In this document: one piece after another, positions 1 to 8,707 of the stretch | How the letters are laid out: every line of letters starts with the position of its first letter | Numbering within the stretch: position 1 is the stretch's first letter | Source: Bacteroidota bacterium | GTDB lineage: Bacteria > Bacteroidota > Bacteroidia > Flavobacteriales > Flavobacteriaceae | NCBI GenBank assembly: GCA_020161455.1 | Contig: JAIUNZ010000008.1 | Coordinates: 99,960-163,959 of the forward strand | Length of the DNA stretch: 64,000 bases | Direction of reading: 5' to 3' | The notes under the pieces: model-generated | Seen by the model: the letters and a program-made list of their open reading frames with translations, nothing else | What the model was told of the DNA's origin: nothing | Databases searched by the model: none | Program-made: the position numbers and the translations under genes

Positions 1-39
1 TTCTTTGTAGAAGAATAGTTATTTTTTAAAAAGGATTTA

Positions 40-75
40 AAGAATTAGAAAATGTCTATTGGTTTTCTAATTCTT
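40..75 (-). terminator. Hairpin at the 3' end of the first gene
   Basis: A perfect 13-bp inverted repeat (40-52 with 63-75) encloses a 10-nt loop. It overlaps the last codons and stop codon of the gene at 56-478, so the stem is partly coding. On the minus strand it is followed by an AT-rich stretch ending in several T residues. Probably a terminator for the rimO transcript. Confidence 0.55.
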
Positions 76-478
76 CTTCTTTGTTGTTTTTTTTATTCTT
101 TTTGTCTTTACCGTTTCTTTTTTCTTTTAATTTTATAAAAGCTTCTCTTTGTTTTTTATTTAGCAAAGCATCAATTTGAGCGTCCATTTTTTCATAAGAA
201 ACTTTAAGTTTTTCAACTTTATCATTATCAATAATATCCAAAGTTAAAATATACTCTTTTTCTTTTTGATTTTCTTCTAAATAGGTTTTTGTCGCTGCTT
301 CTTGAAACGAATCTAGATTCAATTCTTTCTTTAAATATTCTAAAGATAGTTGAATAGGGTCTATTTTTTCTTTCTTTTTGGTTGAAGTAGATTGTGGTAT
401 TCTTCCAATTCTTCTATCCATTTGTGAAAAGGAAAACAGTGATAGTGATAAAAATAAAATTAAAAGTATTTTTTTCAT
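56..478 (-). CDS. Small secreted helical protein downstream of rimO
   Basis: A protein of about 140 residues. It starts with a clear signal peptide (MKKILLILFLSLSLFSFSQ), so the exported protein is small. The rest is predicted helical and highly charged, with a Lys/Glu-rich tail. Two segments, around KKELNLDSFQ and LLNKKQREAF, resemble the LTxxQ-type helices of Spy/CpxP-like periplasmic proteins, but this similarity is by eye only. An in-frame start 75 nt upstream would run into rimO and place non-signal residues before the signal peptide, so the ATG at 478 is preferred. It begins 4 nt after the rimO stop and is surely cotranscribed with it. Function unknown. Confidence 0.75.
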   Translation of the reverse strand: MKKILLILFLSLSLFSFSQMDRRIGRIPQSTSTKKKEKIDPIQLSLEYLKKELNLDSFQEAATKTYLEENQKEKEYILTLDIIDNDKVEKLKVSYEKMDAQIDALLNKKQREAFIKLKEKRNGKDKKNKKNNKEEELENQ

Positions 479-482
479 AATG

Positions 483-1790
483 TTAGTTGTTTTCAGGTTC
501 GCCATATAAGTCAAATTCTGTAGCGTCAGTAATTTTAATATTAGTAAAATCACCAGTTTTTAAATAGAATTTTGAAGCATCAATCAACACTTCATTATCG
601 ACATCTGGACTATCAAATTCGGTTCTTCCCACAAAATATTGACCTTCTTTTCTATCAATAATACATTTATAAGTTTGTCCAATTTTCTCTTGATTTAAAT
701 CCCAAGAAATTTGCGATTGAATATCCATAATTTCCATAGCACGTGCTTGTTTTACTTCTTCAGGAACATCGTCTTCCAATAAATAGGCATGTGTGTTTTC
801 TTCATGAGAATAGGCAAAACAACCCAATCTTTCAAATTTCATTTCTTGAACCCAATTTTTCAAAATTTCAAAATCTTCTTCTGTTTCACCCGGATAACCA
901 ACAATTAATGTTGTTCTAATTGCCATTTCAGGTACTGCAGCGCGGAAATCTTTTAAAAGTTGCGTAGTTTTTGCATAAGTTGTTCCTCTGCGCATTGACT
1001 TTAGAATGTTATCTGAAATATGCTGTAAAGGAATGTCTATGTAATTACAAATTTTTGGTTCTCTTTTCATTAATTCCAAAACATCCATTGGAAAACCAGT
1101 AGGAAATGCATAATGCAAACGAATCCACTCAATTCCTTCCACTTTCACTAAGTTTTCCAGTAATTCAGCTAAATTTCTTTTTTTGTATAAATCTAAACCG
1201 TAATAAGTTAAATCTTGAGCGATAAGAATTAATTCTTTTACACCGTTTTTGGCTAAACCTTCCGCTTCTTTTACTAATTTTTCTATTGGTTGAGAAACAT
1301 GTTTTCCTCTCATTAAAGGAATTGCACAAAAACTACAAGGTCTGTCGCAACCTTCGGCAATTTTTAAGTACGCATAATTTTTAGGAGTTGTCGTAATTCG
1401 TTCTCCAAGTAATTCGTGTTTATAATCGGCTCCAAGTGCTTTTAATAATAAAGGTAATTCGGTAGTTCCAAAATATTGGTCAACATTTGGAATTTCTTTC
1501 TCTAAATCGGGTCTGTATCTTTCTGATAAACAGCCGGTAACGAATACTTTATCAACAATTCCTCGTTCTTTTTTATCTGCATATTCAAGAATTGTATTTA
1601 CCGACTCCGCTTTTGCATTATCTATAAATCCACAAGTATTAATTACAACTATATTTCCTTCTTGTTCATGAACTACGTCTTTACCGCTGGCTTTTAATTG
1701 TCCCATCAACACTTCACTATCATAAGTGTTTTTGGAGCAACCAAGCGTTATTACATTGATTTTGTTTTTCTTTAAAGACTTTGTTCTCAT
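483..1790 (-). CDS. rimO: Ribosomal protein S12 methylthiotransferase RimO
   Basis: RimO is a radical-SAM enzyme with two iron-sulfur clusters that methylthiolates a conserved aspartate of ribosomal protein S12. The protein has 435 residues, the usual length. The N-terminal UPF0004 domain carries three cysteines for the first cluster (GCSKNTYDSE, NTCGFIDNAK, TGCLSERY). The radical-SAM cysteines are in CDRPCSFCAIP, and a TRAM domain ends the protein. The local pattern GCDRPCSFC and the length favour RimO over the paralogue MiaB. A small secreted protein follows after 4 nt in the same transcript. Confidence 0.95.
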   Translation of the reverse strand: MRTKSLKKNKINVITLGCSKNTYDSEVLMGQLKASGKDVVHEQEGNIVVINTCGFIDNAKAESVNTILEYADKKERGIVDKVFVTGCLSERYRPDLEKEIPNVDQYFGTTELPLLLKALGADYKHELLGERITTTPKNYAYLKIAEGCDRPCSFCAIPLMRGKHVSQPIEKLVKEAEGLAKNGVKELILIAQDLTYYGLDLYKKRNLAELLENLVKVEGIEWIRLHYAFPTGFPMDVLELMKREPKICNYIDIPLQHISDNILKSMRRGTTYAKTTQLLKDFRAAVPEMAIRTTLIVGYPGETEEDFEILKNWVQEMKFERLGCFAYSHEENTHAYLLEDDVPEEVKQARAMEIMDIQSQISWDLNQEKIGQTYKCIIDRKEGQYFVGRTEFDSPDVDNEVLIDASKFYLKTGDFTNIKITDATEFDLYGEPENN

Positions 1791-1808
1791 TTTATATCAA
1801 TTGGAGTG

Positions 1809-1816
1809 CAAAATTA
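1809..1816 (-). promoter_or_regulatory. -7 element upstream of rimO
   Basis: On the minus strand this reads TAATTTTG, matching the Bacteroidetes TAnnTTTG element. A TTG triplet lies 21 nt further upstream, slightly beyond the usual 17-19 nt spacing. The element is about 20 nt before the rimO start codon. Confidence 0.5.
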
Positions 1817-1840
1817 CACTATTTATTTCTATTTATTCAA

Positions 1841-1872
1841 AAATAAAAACCATCCCAAATAATGGAATGGCT
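1841..1872 (-). terminator. Terminator of the OmpP1-family gene
   Basis: Inverted repeat 1850-1857 with 1863-1870 (one mismatch pair, 5-nt loop). On the minus strand it is followed by a T-rich tract. It lies about 25 nt after the stop codon of the porin gene at 1896-3404. Confidence 0.7.
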
Positions 1873-1895
1873 TAATTAGATTCTGGTTTATTTAA

Positions 1896-3404
1896 TTAAA
1901 AATTAATAGTGTAACTCACAGTTACTGTATTGTTTTTTCTATTTATTCTAGCCATATCAGTCATTCCTGATGATAAAAAGGCTTGATTCATGTTTCTGTA
2001 TTCGTGCGTATAAGCCAAGTCAATTCTGTTTTCTCCAAAAGTATAGCCAATTCCACCAGAATAACCTGTTAAATCACCAAATGCTTGGTCAATTTTATAT
2101 GGACTTTGCTCAAAACGATAACCACCACGAATTGCAAATTGTTTGATTTTATATTCACCACCGAGTCGTACCTCCATTGCATTGTCTAAAATTGAGTCCA
2201 TTGTTGTATTCAAAGACGTATAAGGTTGACTATTTTTTGGTTTAAAACGGGTTACAGAATAATCTTTCATAGAAACATCGGCACTTATAAGTCCGCGTTT
2301 TCCAAAAATATAGGCCAAACTGCCCGTCCATTTGCTAGGTGTTTGAATATAATAGGGTAGAAATTCTTGTGTGTCTTGAAAAGAAGATGGTCTTGAATTG
2401 TTGTCTTGGTTATTGATACTTGTTGTAACAACACCTTGTGTCAATTGGTCTGTCAATCGATACCATGTTGGCGATTCATAAGCAACTCCTACTCTTATAT
2501 TGTCTATAGGTTGGTAAATGGCTCCAAGATTAAAAGAAATACCAGAACCAAAGGTGAATAATTCGTTTCTAAAGAAAATGCTTCCAATTGTGGAACCTTC
2601 ATCATAAACCGGATTATTATTGCTCTCATATATGTTAAATACTTTTTGAATATCAACAAAATGAACATTTAGGTTTGCACCTAAAAATAGTTTGTTTTTA
2701 TAGGAAGTTGCAAAGTTTGCTGTTAGCTTTCCGTTATAACCATTAGTATTAGTATAATTTTCTTGGTAATAATTTCCTCCAGTTGGAATGTTTGTATAAT
2801 AATCTACGTTGTCTGATGCATTAGTAAATGGTTCAAAAATATAAGTATCATAACCTAAATAGGCTTGTTGCTCATTAAAATACAGTTGATTAAAGTTAAT
2901 GTTTTTCAGATAATCTAAAGGAATTCCTTGCGCAAAGTCTAAAAAATAATTTCCAATAGAATTATAAGGATTTGTTCCGGCTGAAAAAATAGTATTGTTG
3001 AAATTATTAGTATTTTCATAATTGAATACTAAACTAATTTTATTCCAATCTGTTGATTTACTCGTTTCGTTAAAAACAAATACCACACCCGCTTGATTCA
3101 AATCTAGAGAGTTGTCATTTTCAGCGGTTTGTGTCCCAAAATAGTTGGATTTATTCCTAACCCCAAAATAGGATATAGAACCCGTTGCTAGGTTATTATT
3201 GAAAAAAATAGAACCTGCAGGATTTTGATTTATTGACGATAAGTCTCCACCAACAGCTCCAAAAGCACCACTCATCGAACGGTATCTTGCTGTTCCTGTA
3301 ATATTGTCAACGGCCAATCTTAGCGCATCGTTAATAGTTGTTTCTTGAGCTTTTATTGTGAAAACAGTAAGACCAAAAAACATAAATGTATAAATAATTT
3401 TCAT
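1896..3404 (-). CDS. OmpP1/FadL-family outer membrane protein
   Basis: A 502-residue outer-membrane beta-barrel protein with an N-terminal signal peptide cut after IKAQ. The first mature segment (ARYRSMSGAFGAVGGDLSS followed by INQNPAGS) is the hallmark of the FadL/OmpP1/TodX barrels, which take up hydrophobic compounds such as long-chain fatty acids. In Bacteroidetes this family is abundant and the substrate is usually unknown. The C-terminus (TVTVSYTINF) ends in an aromatic residue, as barrel proteins do. It follows a lipoprotein gene by about 30 nt and is probably cotranscribed with it. Substrate not assigned. Confidence 0.85.
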   Translation of the reverse strand: MKIIYTFMFFGLTVFTIKAQETTINDALRLAVDNITGTARYRSMSGAFGAVGGDLSSINQNPAGSIFFNNNLATGSISYFGVRNKSNYFGTQTAENDNSLDLNQAGVVFVFNETSKSTDWNKISLVFNYENTNNFNNTIFSAGTNPYNSIGNYFLDFAQGIPLDYLKNINFNQLYFNEQQAYLGYDTYIFEPFTNASDNVDYYTNIPTGGNYYQENYTNTNGYNGKLTANFATSYKNKLFLGANLNVHFVDIQKVFNIYESNNNPVYDEGSTIGSIFFRNELFTFGSGISFNLGAIYQPIDNIRVGVAYESPTWYRLTDQLTQGVVTTSINNQDNNSRPSSFQDTQEFLPYYIQTPSKWTGSLAYIFGKRGLISADVSMKDYSVTRFKPKNSQPYTSLNTTMDSILDNAMEVRLGGEYKIKQFAIRGGYRFEQSPYKIDQAFGDLTGYSGGIGYTFGENRIDLAYTHEYRNMNQAFLSSGMTDMARINRKNNTVTVSYTINF

Positions 3405-3434
3405 AGCTTTTTTATAAATTTTTGTATATCTAAA

Positions 3435-4400
3435 TTATCTTCTACCACCAGAAGATCTTCCGCCGCCTGAGCTTCCACTAGTGGAACTTCCAGAGGAAGA
3501 ACGTGTTCCACCATAATTAGTTGAACTTTGAGTATTTGAGCGAACAGGTGACGATGAAGTGTTAGTTCTAGTAGAATTATTACTTCTTGTGGTAGAATTA
3601 TAAGAATTTGTAGAAGTTGAATTTCCTCTTGTATTATTATAATTGTTTGTTCTTACATTGGCACTATTACTGTATGTAGTATTTCGAGTTGTTGAATAGG
3701 AATTTCCTCTTGTGTTATTTCTTGAAGTACCAAAACTGTTGTTTCTGGTGCCGTTAGTTATACTATTTCTTCCAGTAGTATAAGAATTTCTACCTCTACT
3801 TCCGTTGTAATAGTTGTAATTATTTCCTCTTGTTCCACCATTCCAGTTGGCATAATGTCCGTGATTATAACCCCAATAAGGAGAATAACCATAGTTGTAA
3901 CCCCAATAATTTCCATACCAATTATTCCAACCCCAACCAATGCTAGGACCATACCAACTATTCCAACCAATTCCCCAATTCCAACCATTATTTACCCAAT
4001 AATTACCATACCAATAGTTATTCCAATAGCCATAACCCCAATTATTATCATAAACATTGACAACTACTGTTTGAGGATTATTTCCCCAACCTGAATAACT
4101 TTCGGTAGCATTATTGTTGTTTTGGGTAACGGTATCATTTTGTACAGATGAATAATTATCAACATCTACAAAAAATTCGTTATTATCTTGATTTAGAGAA
4201 CTAAAGTATTCTTGGTATTGATTACTCTTAGCTTTTGAATTGTTTTCTGTTGTAGTTGTATTAGTTCTACTTGAATAAACACCATCATTGTCGTAATAAG
4301 AAGTGTTTTGATAAGAACCACAAGAAGAAATTAAAAATAGAAGACTACCTATTATTAGATAATAGGAGTTTTTTTGAGTAAATTGTAGAATAGTTTTCAT
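3435..4400 (-). CDS. Lipoprotein with Trp/Tyr/Asn/Gly-rich core and Ser/Thr/Asn/Arg-rich tail
   Basis: The protein starts at the ATG at 4400: a signal peptide leads to a lipobox (FLISSC), giving a lipid-anchored protein of about 320 residues. After a short Asn-rich segment, roughly residues 110-190 are dominated by Trp, Tyr, Asn and Gly in irregular repeats such as GWNWGIGWNSWYGPSIGWGW. The last third is low-complexity Ser/Thr/Asn/Arg/Gly. No catalytic motif is visible. An upstream in-frame ATG exists but would overlap the promoter element at 4431-4438. It precedes the OmpP1-family gene and is divergent from proS. Function unknown; the composition suggests a surface or aggregating structural role, which is inference. 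Confidence 0.75.
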   Translation of the reverse strand: MKTILQFTQKNSYYLIIGSLLFLISSCGSYQNTSYYDNDGVYSSRTNTTTTENNSKAKSNQYQEYFSSLNQDNNEFFVDVDNYSSVQNDTVTQNNNNATESYSGWGNNPQTVVVNVYDNNWGYGYWNNYWYGNYWVNNGWNWGIGWNSWYGPSIGWGWNNWYGNYWGYNYGYSPYWGYNHGHYANWNGGTRGNNYNYYNGSRGRNSYTTGRNSITNGTRNNSFGTSRNNTRGNSYSTTRNTTYSNSANVRTNNYNNTRGNSTSTNSYNSTTRSNNSTRTNTSSSPVRSNTQSSTNYGGTRSSSGSSTSGSSGGGRSSGGRR

Positions 4401-4430
4401 AACAGTAGCATTTTTTATTGTTGGACTATA

Positions 4431-4438
4431 CAAAAATA
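4431..4438 (-). promoter_or_regulatory. -7 element of the lipoprotein gene
   Basis: Minus strand TATTTTTG, a match to TAnnTTTG, 31 nt before the ATG at 4400. No convincing TTG -33 element is seen. Its position supports the shorter reading of the lipoprotein gene. Confidence 0.5.
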
Positions 4439-4501
4439 GTTAGTTTTGCTGAATAATTTAGTTAAAAAAAGATTAACAATTTTTGTGCCAAAATATTCAA
4501 G

Positions 4502-5980
4502 ATGAGCAAAAACTTAACGAAAAGAGAAGAAGATTATTCAAAATGGTATAACGAATTGGTTGTTAAAGCCGATTTAGCCGAAAATTCAGGTGTTCGAGGT
4601 TGCATGGTTATTAAGCCTTATGGTTATGCTATTTGGGAAAAAATGCAAGCAGAACTTGATAGGATGTTTAAAGAAACTGGACATAGTAATGCTTATTTTC
4701 CGCTTTTTGTGCCAAAAAGTATGTTTGAGGCCGAAGAAAAAAACGCCGAAGGTTTCGCCAAAGAATGTGCTATTGTAACCCATTATAGATTAAAAAACGA
4801 TCCAGACAATAAAGGAAAGTTGATGGTTGATCCAAATGCAAAGCTGGAAGAAGAGTTAATCGTTAGACCAACGAGTGAAGCTATTATTTGGAGTACCTAT
4901 AAAACTTGGGTGCAATCCTACAGAGATTTGCCGCTACTTATAAACCAATGGGCAAATGTTGTTCGATGGGAAATGAGAACTAGATTGTTTCTTAGAACGG
5001 CTGAATTTTTATGGCAAGAAGGACACACAGCTCATGCTACAAAACAAGAAGCAATAGACGAAACGATTCAAATGATGAATGTTTATGCTGATTTTGCAGA
5101 AAATTTTATGGCAATTCCAGTTGTGAAAGGAATTAAAACAGAAAATGAGAGGTTTGCAGGTGCTGATGAGACCTATTGCATTGAAGCCTTAATGCAAGAC
5201 GGAAAAGCTTTGCAAGCAGGAACATCTCATTTTCTTGGACAGAATTTTGCCAAAGCTTTTGATGTAAAATTTGCAAATCAAGAAGGAAAACAAGAGCATG
5301 TTTGGGGAACATCTTGGGGAGTATCAACACGATTAATGGGAGCTTTAGTCATGACACATTCCGATGATAATGGGTTAGTGTTGCCTCCAAATTTAGCCCC
5401 AATTCAAGTTGTAATTGTTCCTATTTTTAAAACTGATGAAGAGTTTCATCAAATAACAGAAGTTGCCAATGAGTTGGTTTCTCAGTTTAAAAAAGCAAAT
5501 GTTTCAGTTAAATTTGATAATAGAACCACGCACAAACCAGGTTTCAAGTTTGCAGAATGGGAATTGAAAGGAGTACCAGTTCGAATTGCAATTGGTCCAA
5601 AAGATTTAGAAAATGGTACTTTTGAAATCGCTAGAAGAGATACTTTATCAAAAGAAGTTAAAGAAAAAGAAGGAATTGTAGCTTATATTTCGGAATTATT
5701 AGAAACGATTCAAAAAGAGTTGTTTGAAAAAGCATTAGAGTATAGAAATTCACATATCACTGAGGTAAATTCTTTTGAAGAGTTTAAAGAAGTTTTAGAA
5801 AATAAAGCAGGATTTGTTGCTGCTCATTGGGATGGAACTGGTGAAACGGAAGAAAAAATCAAAGAATTAACCAAAGCAACTATTCGGTGTATTCCCTTAA
5901 ATAGAAAATTAGAAAAAGGAATTTGTATTTTTTCTGGAAAGGAATCTGTTGGTAGAGTGCTGTTTGCAAAAGCATATTAA
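4502..5980 (+). CDS. proS: Prolyl-tRNA synthetase, archaeal/eukaryote-type
   Basis: Class II aminoacyl-tRNA synthetase that charges tRNA-Pro. At 492 residues it has the short form without the bacterial editing insertion (ProRS type 3), as is normal in Bacteroidetes. Motif 2 is visible in [20 protein letters not shown] and motif 3 in [19 protein letters not shown]. The anticodon-binding domain follows ([12 protein letters not shown]), and the protein ends with the typical C-terminal Tyr (VLFAKAY). It is divergent from the lipoprotein gene and transcribed towards tRNA-Glu and rpsT. Confidence 0.96.
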   Translation: MSKNLTKREEDYSKWYNELVVKADLAENSGVRGCMVIKPYGYAIWEKMQAELDRMFKETGHSNAYFPLFVPKSMFEAEEKNAEGFAKECAIVTHYRLKNDPDNKGKLMVDPNAKLEEELIVRPTSEAIIWSTYKTWVQSYRDLPLLINQWANVVRWEMRTRLFLRTAEFLWQEGHTAHATKQEAIDETIQMMNVYADFAENFMAIPVVKGIKTENERFAGADETYCIEALMQDGKALQAGTSHFLGQNFAKAFDVKFANQEGKQEHVWGTSWGVSTRLMGALVMTHSDDNGLVLPPNLAPIQVVIVPIFKTDEEFHQITEVANELVSQFKKANVSVKFDNRTTHKPGFKFAEWELKGVPVRIAIGPKDLENGTFEIARRDTLSKEVKEKEGIVAYISELLETIQKELFEKALEYRNSHITEVNSFEEFKEVLENKAGFVAAHWDGTGETEEKIKELTKATIRCIPLNRKLEKGICIFSGKESVGRVLFAKAY

Positions 5981-6009
5981 ATTTTTTTTAAAAAAAAATA
6001 TCGCAACTC

Positions 6010-6039
6010 TTGCGAAAATAAAAAATAGTTGTATTTTTG
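6010..6039 (+). promoter_or_regulatory. Promoter of tRNA-Glu and probably rpsT
   Basis: TTG at 6010-6012, a 19-nt spacer, then TATTTTTG at 6032-6039. This is an exact match to the Bacteroidetes primary sigma-factor consensus TTG-N17-19-TAnnTTTG and lies 19 nt before the tRNA. Confidence 0.8.
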
Positions 6040-6058
6040 CATCCGCATTGAGAAAGAT

Positions 6059-6130
6059 GGCCCGTTCGTCTATCGGTTAGGACGCCAGGTTTTCATCCTG
6101 GTAAGAGGGGTTCGATTCCCCTACGGGCTA
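6059..6130 (+). tRNA. tRNA-Glu (anticodon TTC)
   Basis: The 72-nt sequence folds into a full cloverleaf. The acceptor stem GGCCCGT pairs with ACGGGCT (one G-U at the first pair). The anticodon stem is CCAGG/CCTGG with loop TTTTCAT, giving anticodon TTC at 6092-6094. The T arm is GGGGTTCGATTCCCC. The discriminator base is A, and the CCA end is not encoded. rpsT starts 29 nt downstream and may share the transcript. Confidence 0.97.
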
Positions 6131-6159
6131 CAAATTTTATTTAATAGAAAAAAACAAAA

Positions 6160-6411
6160 ATGGCAAATCACAAGTCAGCTTTAAAAAGAATTAGAAGTAA
6201 CGAGAAAAGAAGAGTATTAAACAAATACCAACACAAAACGACTCGTAATGCTATAAAAGCATTGAGAATAGCAACAGACAAGTCAGATGCATCTGCTAAG
6301 TTGAACGCTGTGATTTCAATGATTGATAAATTGGCTAAGAAAAATGTTATTCATGATAACAAAGCTGCTAATTTAAAATCTAAGTTAACGAAACATGTAG
6401 CTAAGCTTTAA
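6160..6411 (+). CDS. rpsT: 30S ribosomal protein S20
   Basis: A basic 83-residue protein matching S20, which binds 16S rRNA early in small-subunit assembly. The diagnostic N-terminus MANHKSALKRIRSNEKRR and the rest of the helical, Lys/Arg-rich chain fit the whole family length. It sits just after tRNA-Glu with no separate strong promoter visible, so cotranscription followed by tRNA processing is likely. Confidence 0.97.
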   Translation: MANHKSALKRIRSNEKRRVLNKYQHKTTRNAIKALRIATDKSDASAKLNAVISMIDKLAKKNVIHDNKAANLKSKLTKHVAKL

Positions 6412-6431
6412 TTAAGTTTAAGTTTATTATA

Positions 6432-6465
6432 TAAAAAAAGCACTCAATTTTGAGTGCTTTTTTTA
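6432..6465. terminator. Bidirectional terminator between rpsT and the response regulator
   Basis: Stem AGCACTCA with TGAGTGCT around a 4-nt loop. There is an A tract before and a T tract after, so it can work on both strands. It overlaps the stop codon of the response-regulator gene and lies 20 nt after rpsT. Confidence 0.85.
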
Positions 6466-6852
6466 TAGTTTTATTTCTGCTAAAATTTCTTTAGTAATAG
6501 GTTTCGATATAAAATCAATTACCATTGGATAACTCTTTGATTTCTCAATATCACTTGGGTCTATTGTTGATGATAACACGATGAATTTTGTTTCTTTGAA
6601 AATTAAATTAAATTCTAATTCTAGATAAGCGTCTAATAATTCCCAACCATTCATTATTGGCATGTTTAAATCTAGTAGAACTAATTCGGGAGGAATTTCT
6701 TGGTTGTTTTTTAATTGATTAAAATAAGCAATAGCATCTTCGCCATTTTTTGCGGTATCAACCTCTTTGGTGTAATTTACTCTTTCAATAACTTTTTTGC
6801 AAAGCATCAAGGTTATTGGGTCATCATCTACACATAAAACTTTATGTAACAT
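6463..6852 (-). CDS. Receiver-only response regulator
   Basis: A 129-residue CheY-like receiver domain with no output domain. The acidic pocket is VDDDP (residues 8-12). The phosphoacceptor is Asp61 in LLDLNMP. The switch Ser/Thr lies in IVLSSTI and the conserved lysine in ISKPIT. The start codon directly abuts the stop of the histidine kinase gene (TAAATG), so the two are translationally linked and almost surely a cognate pair. With no DNA-binding domain, it must act by protein contact or phosphorelay. The target is not identifiable from the window. Confidence 0.9.
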   Translation of the reverse strand: MLHKVLCVDDDPITLMLCKKVIERVNYTKEVDTAKNGEDAIAYFNQLKNNQEIPPELVLLDLNMPIMNGWELLDAYLELEFNLIFKETKFIVLSSTIDPSDIEKSKSYPMVIDFISKPITKEILAEIKL

Positions 6853-8565
6853 TTATTGATTTTTAAATTTTATTATAAAAGTTGTTCCTTTCTCAACTTC
6901 ACTTTCTACGCTAATTGTTCCATCCATAGCTTCTACTTGCGATTTGACTAAATACAGCCCCAAGCCTTTGCTGTCTGGAAGATTATGAAATCTTTGGTAC
7001 AAACCAAATATCTTGTTTTTATTTCTTTCCATGTCAATTCCTATTCCGTTATCCTCAAAAACAATGATAACTTCATCGCCTTCTACTTTTGAGGTTACAT
7101 TTATTTTAAGTTGTCTCTTAGTCGATTTATATTTTAATGAATTAGTCATTAAATTTAGAAAAATACTCTCTAAATAAGATTTATTACTATTCAAAACATA
7201 AGTTTCTTCCAAATCTATTTTTAAAATCGGTTTTATAGTATTGATTAAGAACGACACTTGGTTAAAGACATTTTCAAAAACATCTTTTACTAATATTTTT
7301 TCTTTTTTTATTGCAGAGCTGTCTTTAATGATGATGACTTTTGCTAAATCATTAATGGTTTCATTTAACATATAGGTTGAGTTGGCAAATCCATCAATGA
7401 TTTCCTTTAAGTCTTCGTTTTCTATAGGAATGTCTTCAATTAAATTGAGTAATCCAGTTAAATTTGATAGCGGTGCTCTTAAGTTGTGAGAGGTAATGTA
7501 TGAGAATTGCTTTAAATCATTATTGTTTTTGGTCAATTCTTTAATGAGTTGTTCTCTTTCTTTTATTTTTTCTTTTTCAATAGTAATGTCTCTTTGAATG
7601 GAAATCCAATGCGAATGCCTTCCTTCAAAATCATTTACAGGAATCATCGAAAGACTTATCCAAAAAGGAGTGCCGTCCTTTTTACTACAAGCGGTTTCAA
7701 AGGTACATTCTCTATATTCTTTAATAGCATTTTTTAAGTTTTCTAGTTGTAAAACATCCGTGTTTTTGTTGAATAAAATGCTAAAATCTTTTGATACAAC
7801 TTCTTCTCGACTAAAACCAGTTATCTCTGAAAAGGCAGGATTGACATACCATATTTTTGGATATTGCGTTTCGTTAAGTTCTATGTTTGCAATAGCAATA
7901 GCAATTTTAGTATTAGTAATTACGGTTTCAAGAAGACGTAATCGTTCTTCTTCTTCTTTTTCTTTGCTAACATCTTGAATGGCACCTATCATTCTAACGA
8001 TTTTACCACTTTTGTCTTTTATTAAAAAACCTCTGTCTATCACATGTTTGTATGTTCCGTCTGCACATCTAAAGCGATACTCATCTTGCCAACGGTCTTT
8101 TACAAAATCCAAAAAAGAGTAGAGCCTAACCGACATTTTTAAACTGTCTTCTGGATGAATTCTTTCAAACCACCATTTTGAAGATTTTTCAATTTCTTTT
8201 TTATCATAACCAAAAACACCTTGTATGCCTTTGTTCCATATCATAATGTCTTCTTCAATGCGCCAATCCCAAATGGTATCACTGGTTGCTTTGGCCACAA
8301 TATCATAACGCTCCTTGGCTTCAATAATATCTTTGTTGACATTTATTAAGTTTTCAAACTCTGCTTTGTTTCTCAGTTTGTTTCTGTGAGTAATGTATTT
8401 AAATATAGCACCTGCGATTACTATTAAAATTATATTTTCTACAAATAACAAATCAGTATTAATAGTACCATTATTAAAGTATGAAAGTGAAAAAGATAGT
8501 CCTAATGCACTAAAAGACAAGAGTAATAAAAAAATAAAGGTAGTTTTGTTCGAATTACTTTTCAT
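6853..8565 (-). CDS. Membrane PAS-domain sensor histidine kinase
   Basis: A 570-residue kinase. Two N-terminal membrane segments (about 9-30 and 37-58) are joined by a very short loop, so sensing is probably cytoplasmic. PAS domain 1 with a PAC segment covers about 85-205 (VFGYDKKEIE, DEYRFRCADGTYKHV). PAS domain 2 covers about 210-335 (ITGFSREEV, SKKDGTPFWIS). The phosphoacceptor is His360 in SHNLRAPLSNL, with HNLRAP in place of the classical HELRTP. The ATPase has an N box with Asn475, DNGIGID (from Asp505) and KGLGLYLV. The receiver-only partner follows without a gap. Confidence 0.92.
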   Translation of the reverse strand: MKSNSNKTTFIFLLLLSFSALGLSFSLSYFNNGTINTDLLFVENIILIVIAGAIFKYITHRNKLRNKAEFENLINVNKDIIEAKERYDIVAKATSDTIWDWRIEEDIMIWNKGIQGVFGYDKKEIEKSSKWWFERIHPEDSLKMSVRLYSFLDFVKDRWQDEYRFRCADGTYKHVIDRGFLIKDKSGKIVRMIGAIQDVSKEKEEEERLRLLETVITNTKIAIAIANIELNETQYPKIWYVNPAFSEITGFSREEVVSKDFSILFNKNTDVLQLENLKNAIKEYRECTFETACSKKDGTPFWISLSMIPVNDFEGRHSHWISIQRDITIEKEKIKEREQLIKELTKNNNDLKQFSYITSHNLRAPLSNLTGLLNLIEDIPIENEDLKEIIDGFANSTYMLNETINDLAKVIIIKDSSAIKKEKILVKDVFENVFNQVSFLINTIKPILKIDLEETYVLNSNKSYLESIFLNLMTNSLKYKSTKRQLKINVTSKVEGDEVIIVFEDNGIGIDMERNKNKIFGLYQRFHNLPDSKGLGLYLVKSQVEAMDGTISVESEVEKGTTFIIKFKNQ

Positions 8566-8680
8566 TAATTCAAATATATAAATAAATTAAAAGGTGGATG
8601 TATTTTTAACTAAAAACTTATTAATGAATTTCTATTTTTTTCATACCAACATTTGTTGATTAATTTACCAAATAAAAGTG

Positions 8681-8688
8681 TACCTTTG
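8681..8688 (+). promoter_or_regulatory. -7 element of typA
   Basis: TACCTTTG matches TAnnTTTG. The nearest upstream TTG is 22 nt away, longer than usual. The ATG at 8708 is about 20 nt downstream, so the leader is short. This supports the ATG at 8708 over an in-frame start at 8678. Confidence 0.55.
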
Positions 8689-8707
8689 CGCCTTGAAAAA
8701 AAATCTT

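Noticed and set aside
3758-4094. Long open frames on both strands within the aromatic-rich lipoprotein gene
   Set aside because: They arise from the low-complexity repeats; their products are Ile/Thr/Val strings with no start context, and the lipoprotein frame has a signal peptide.
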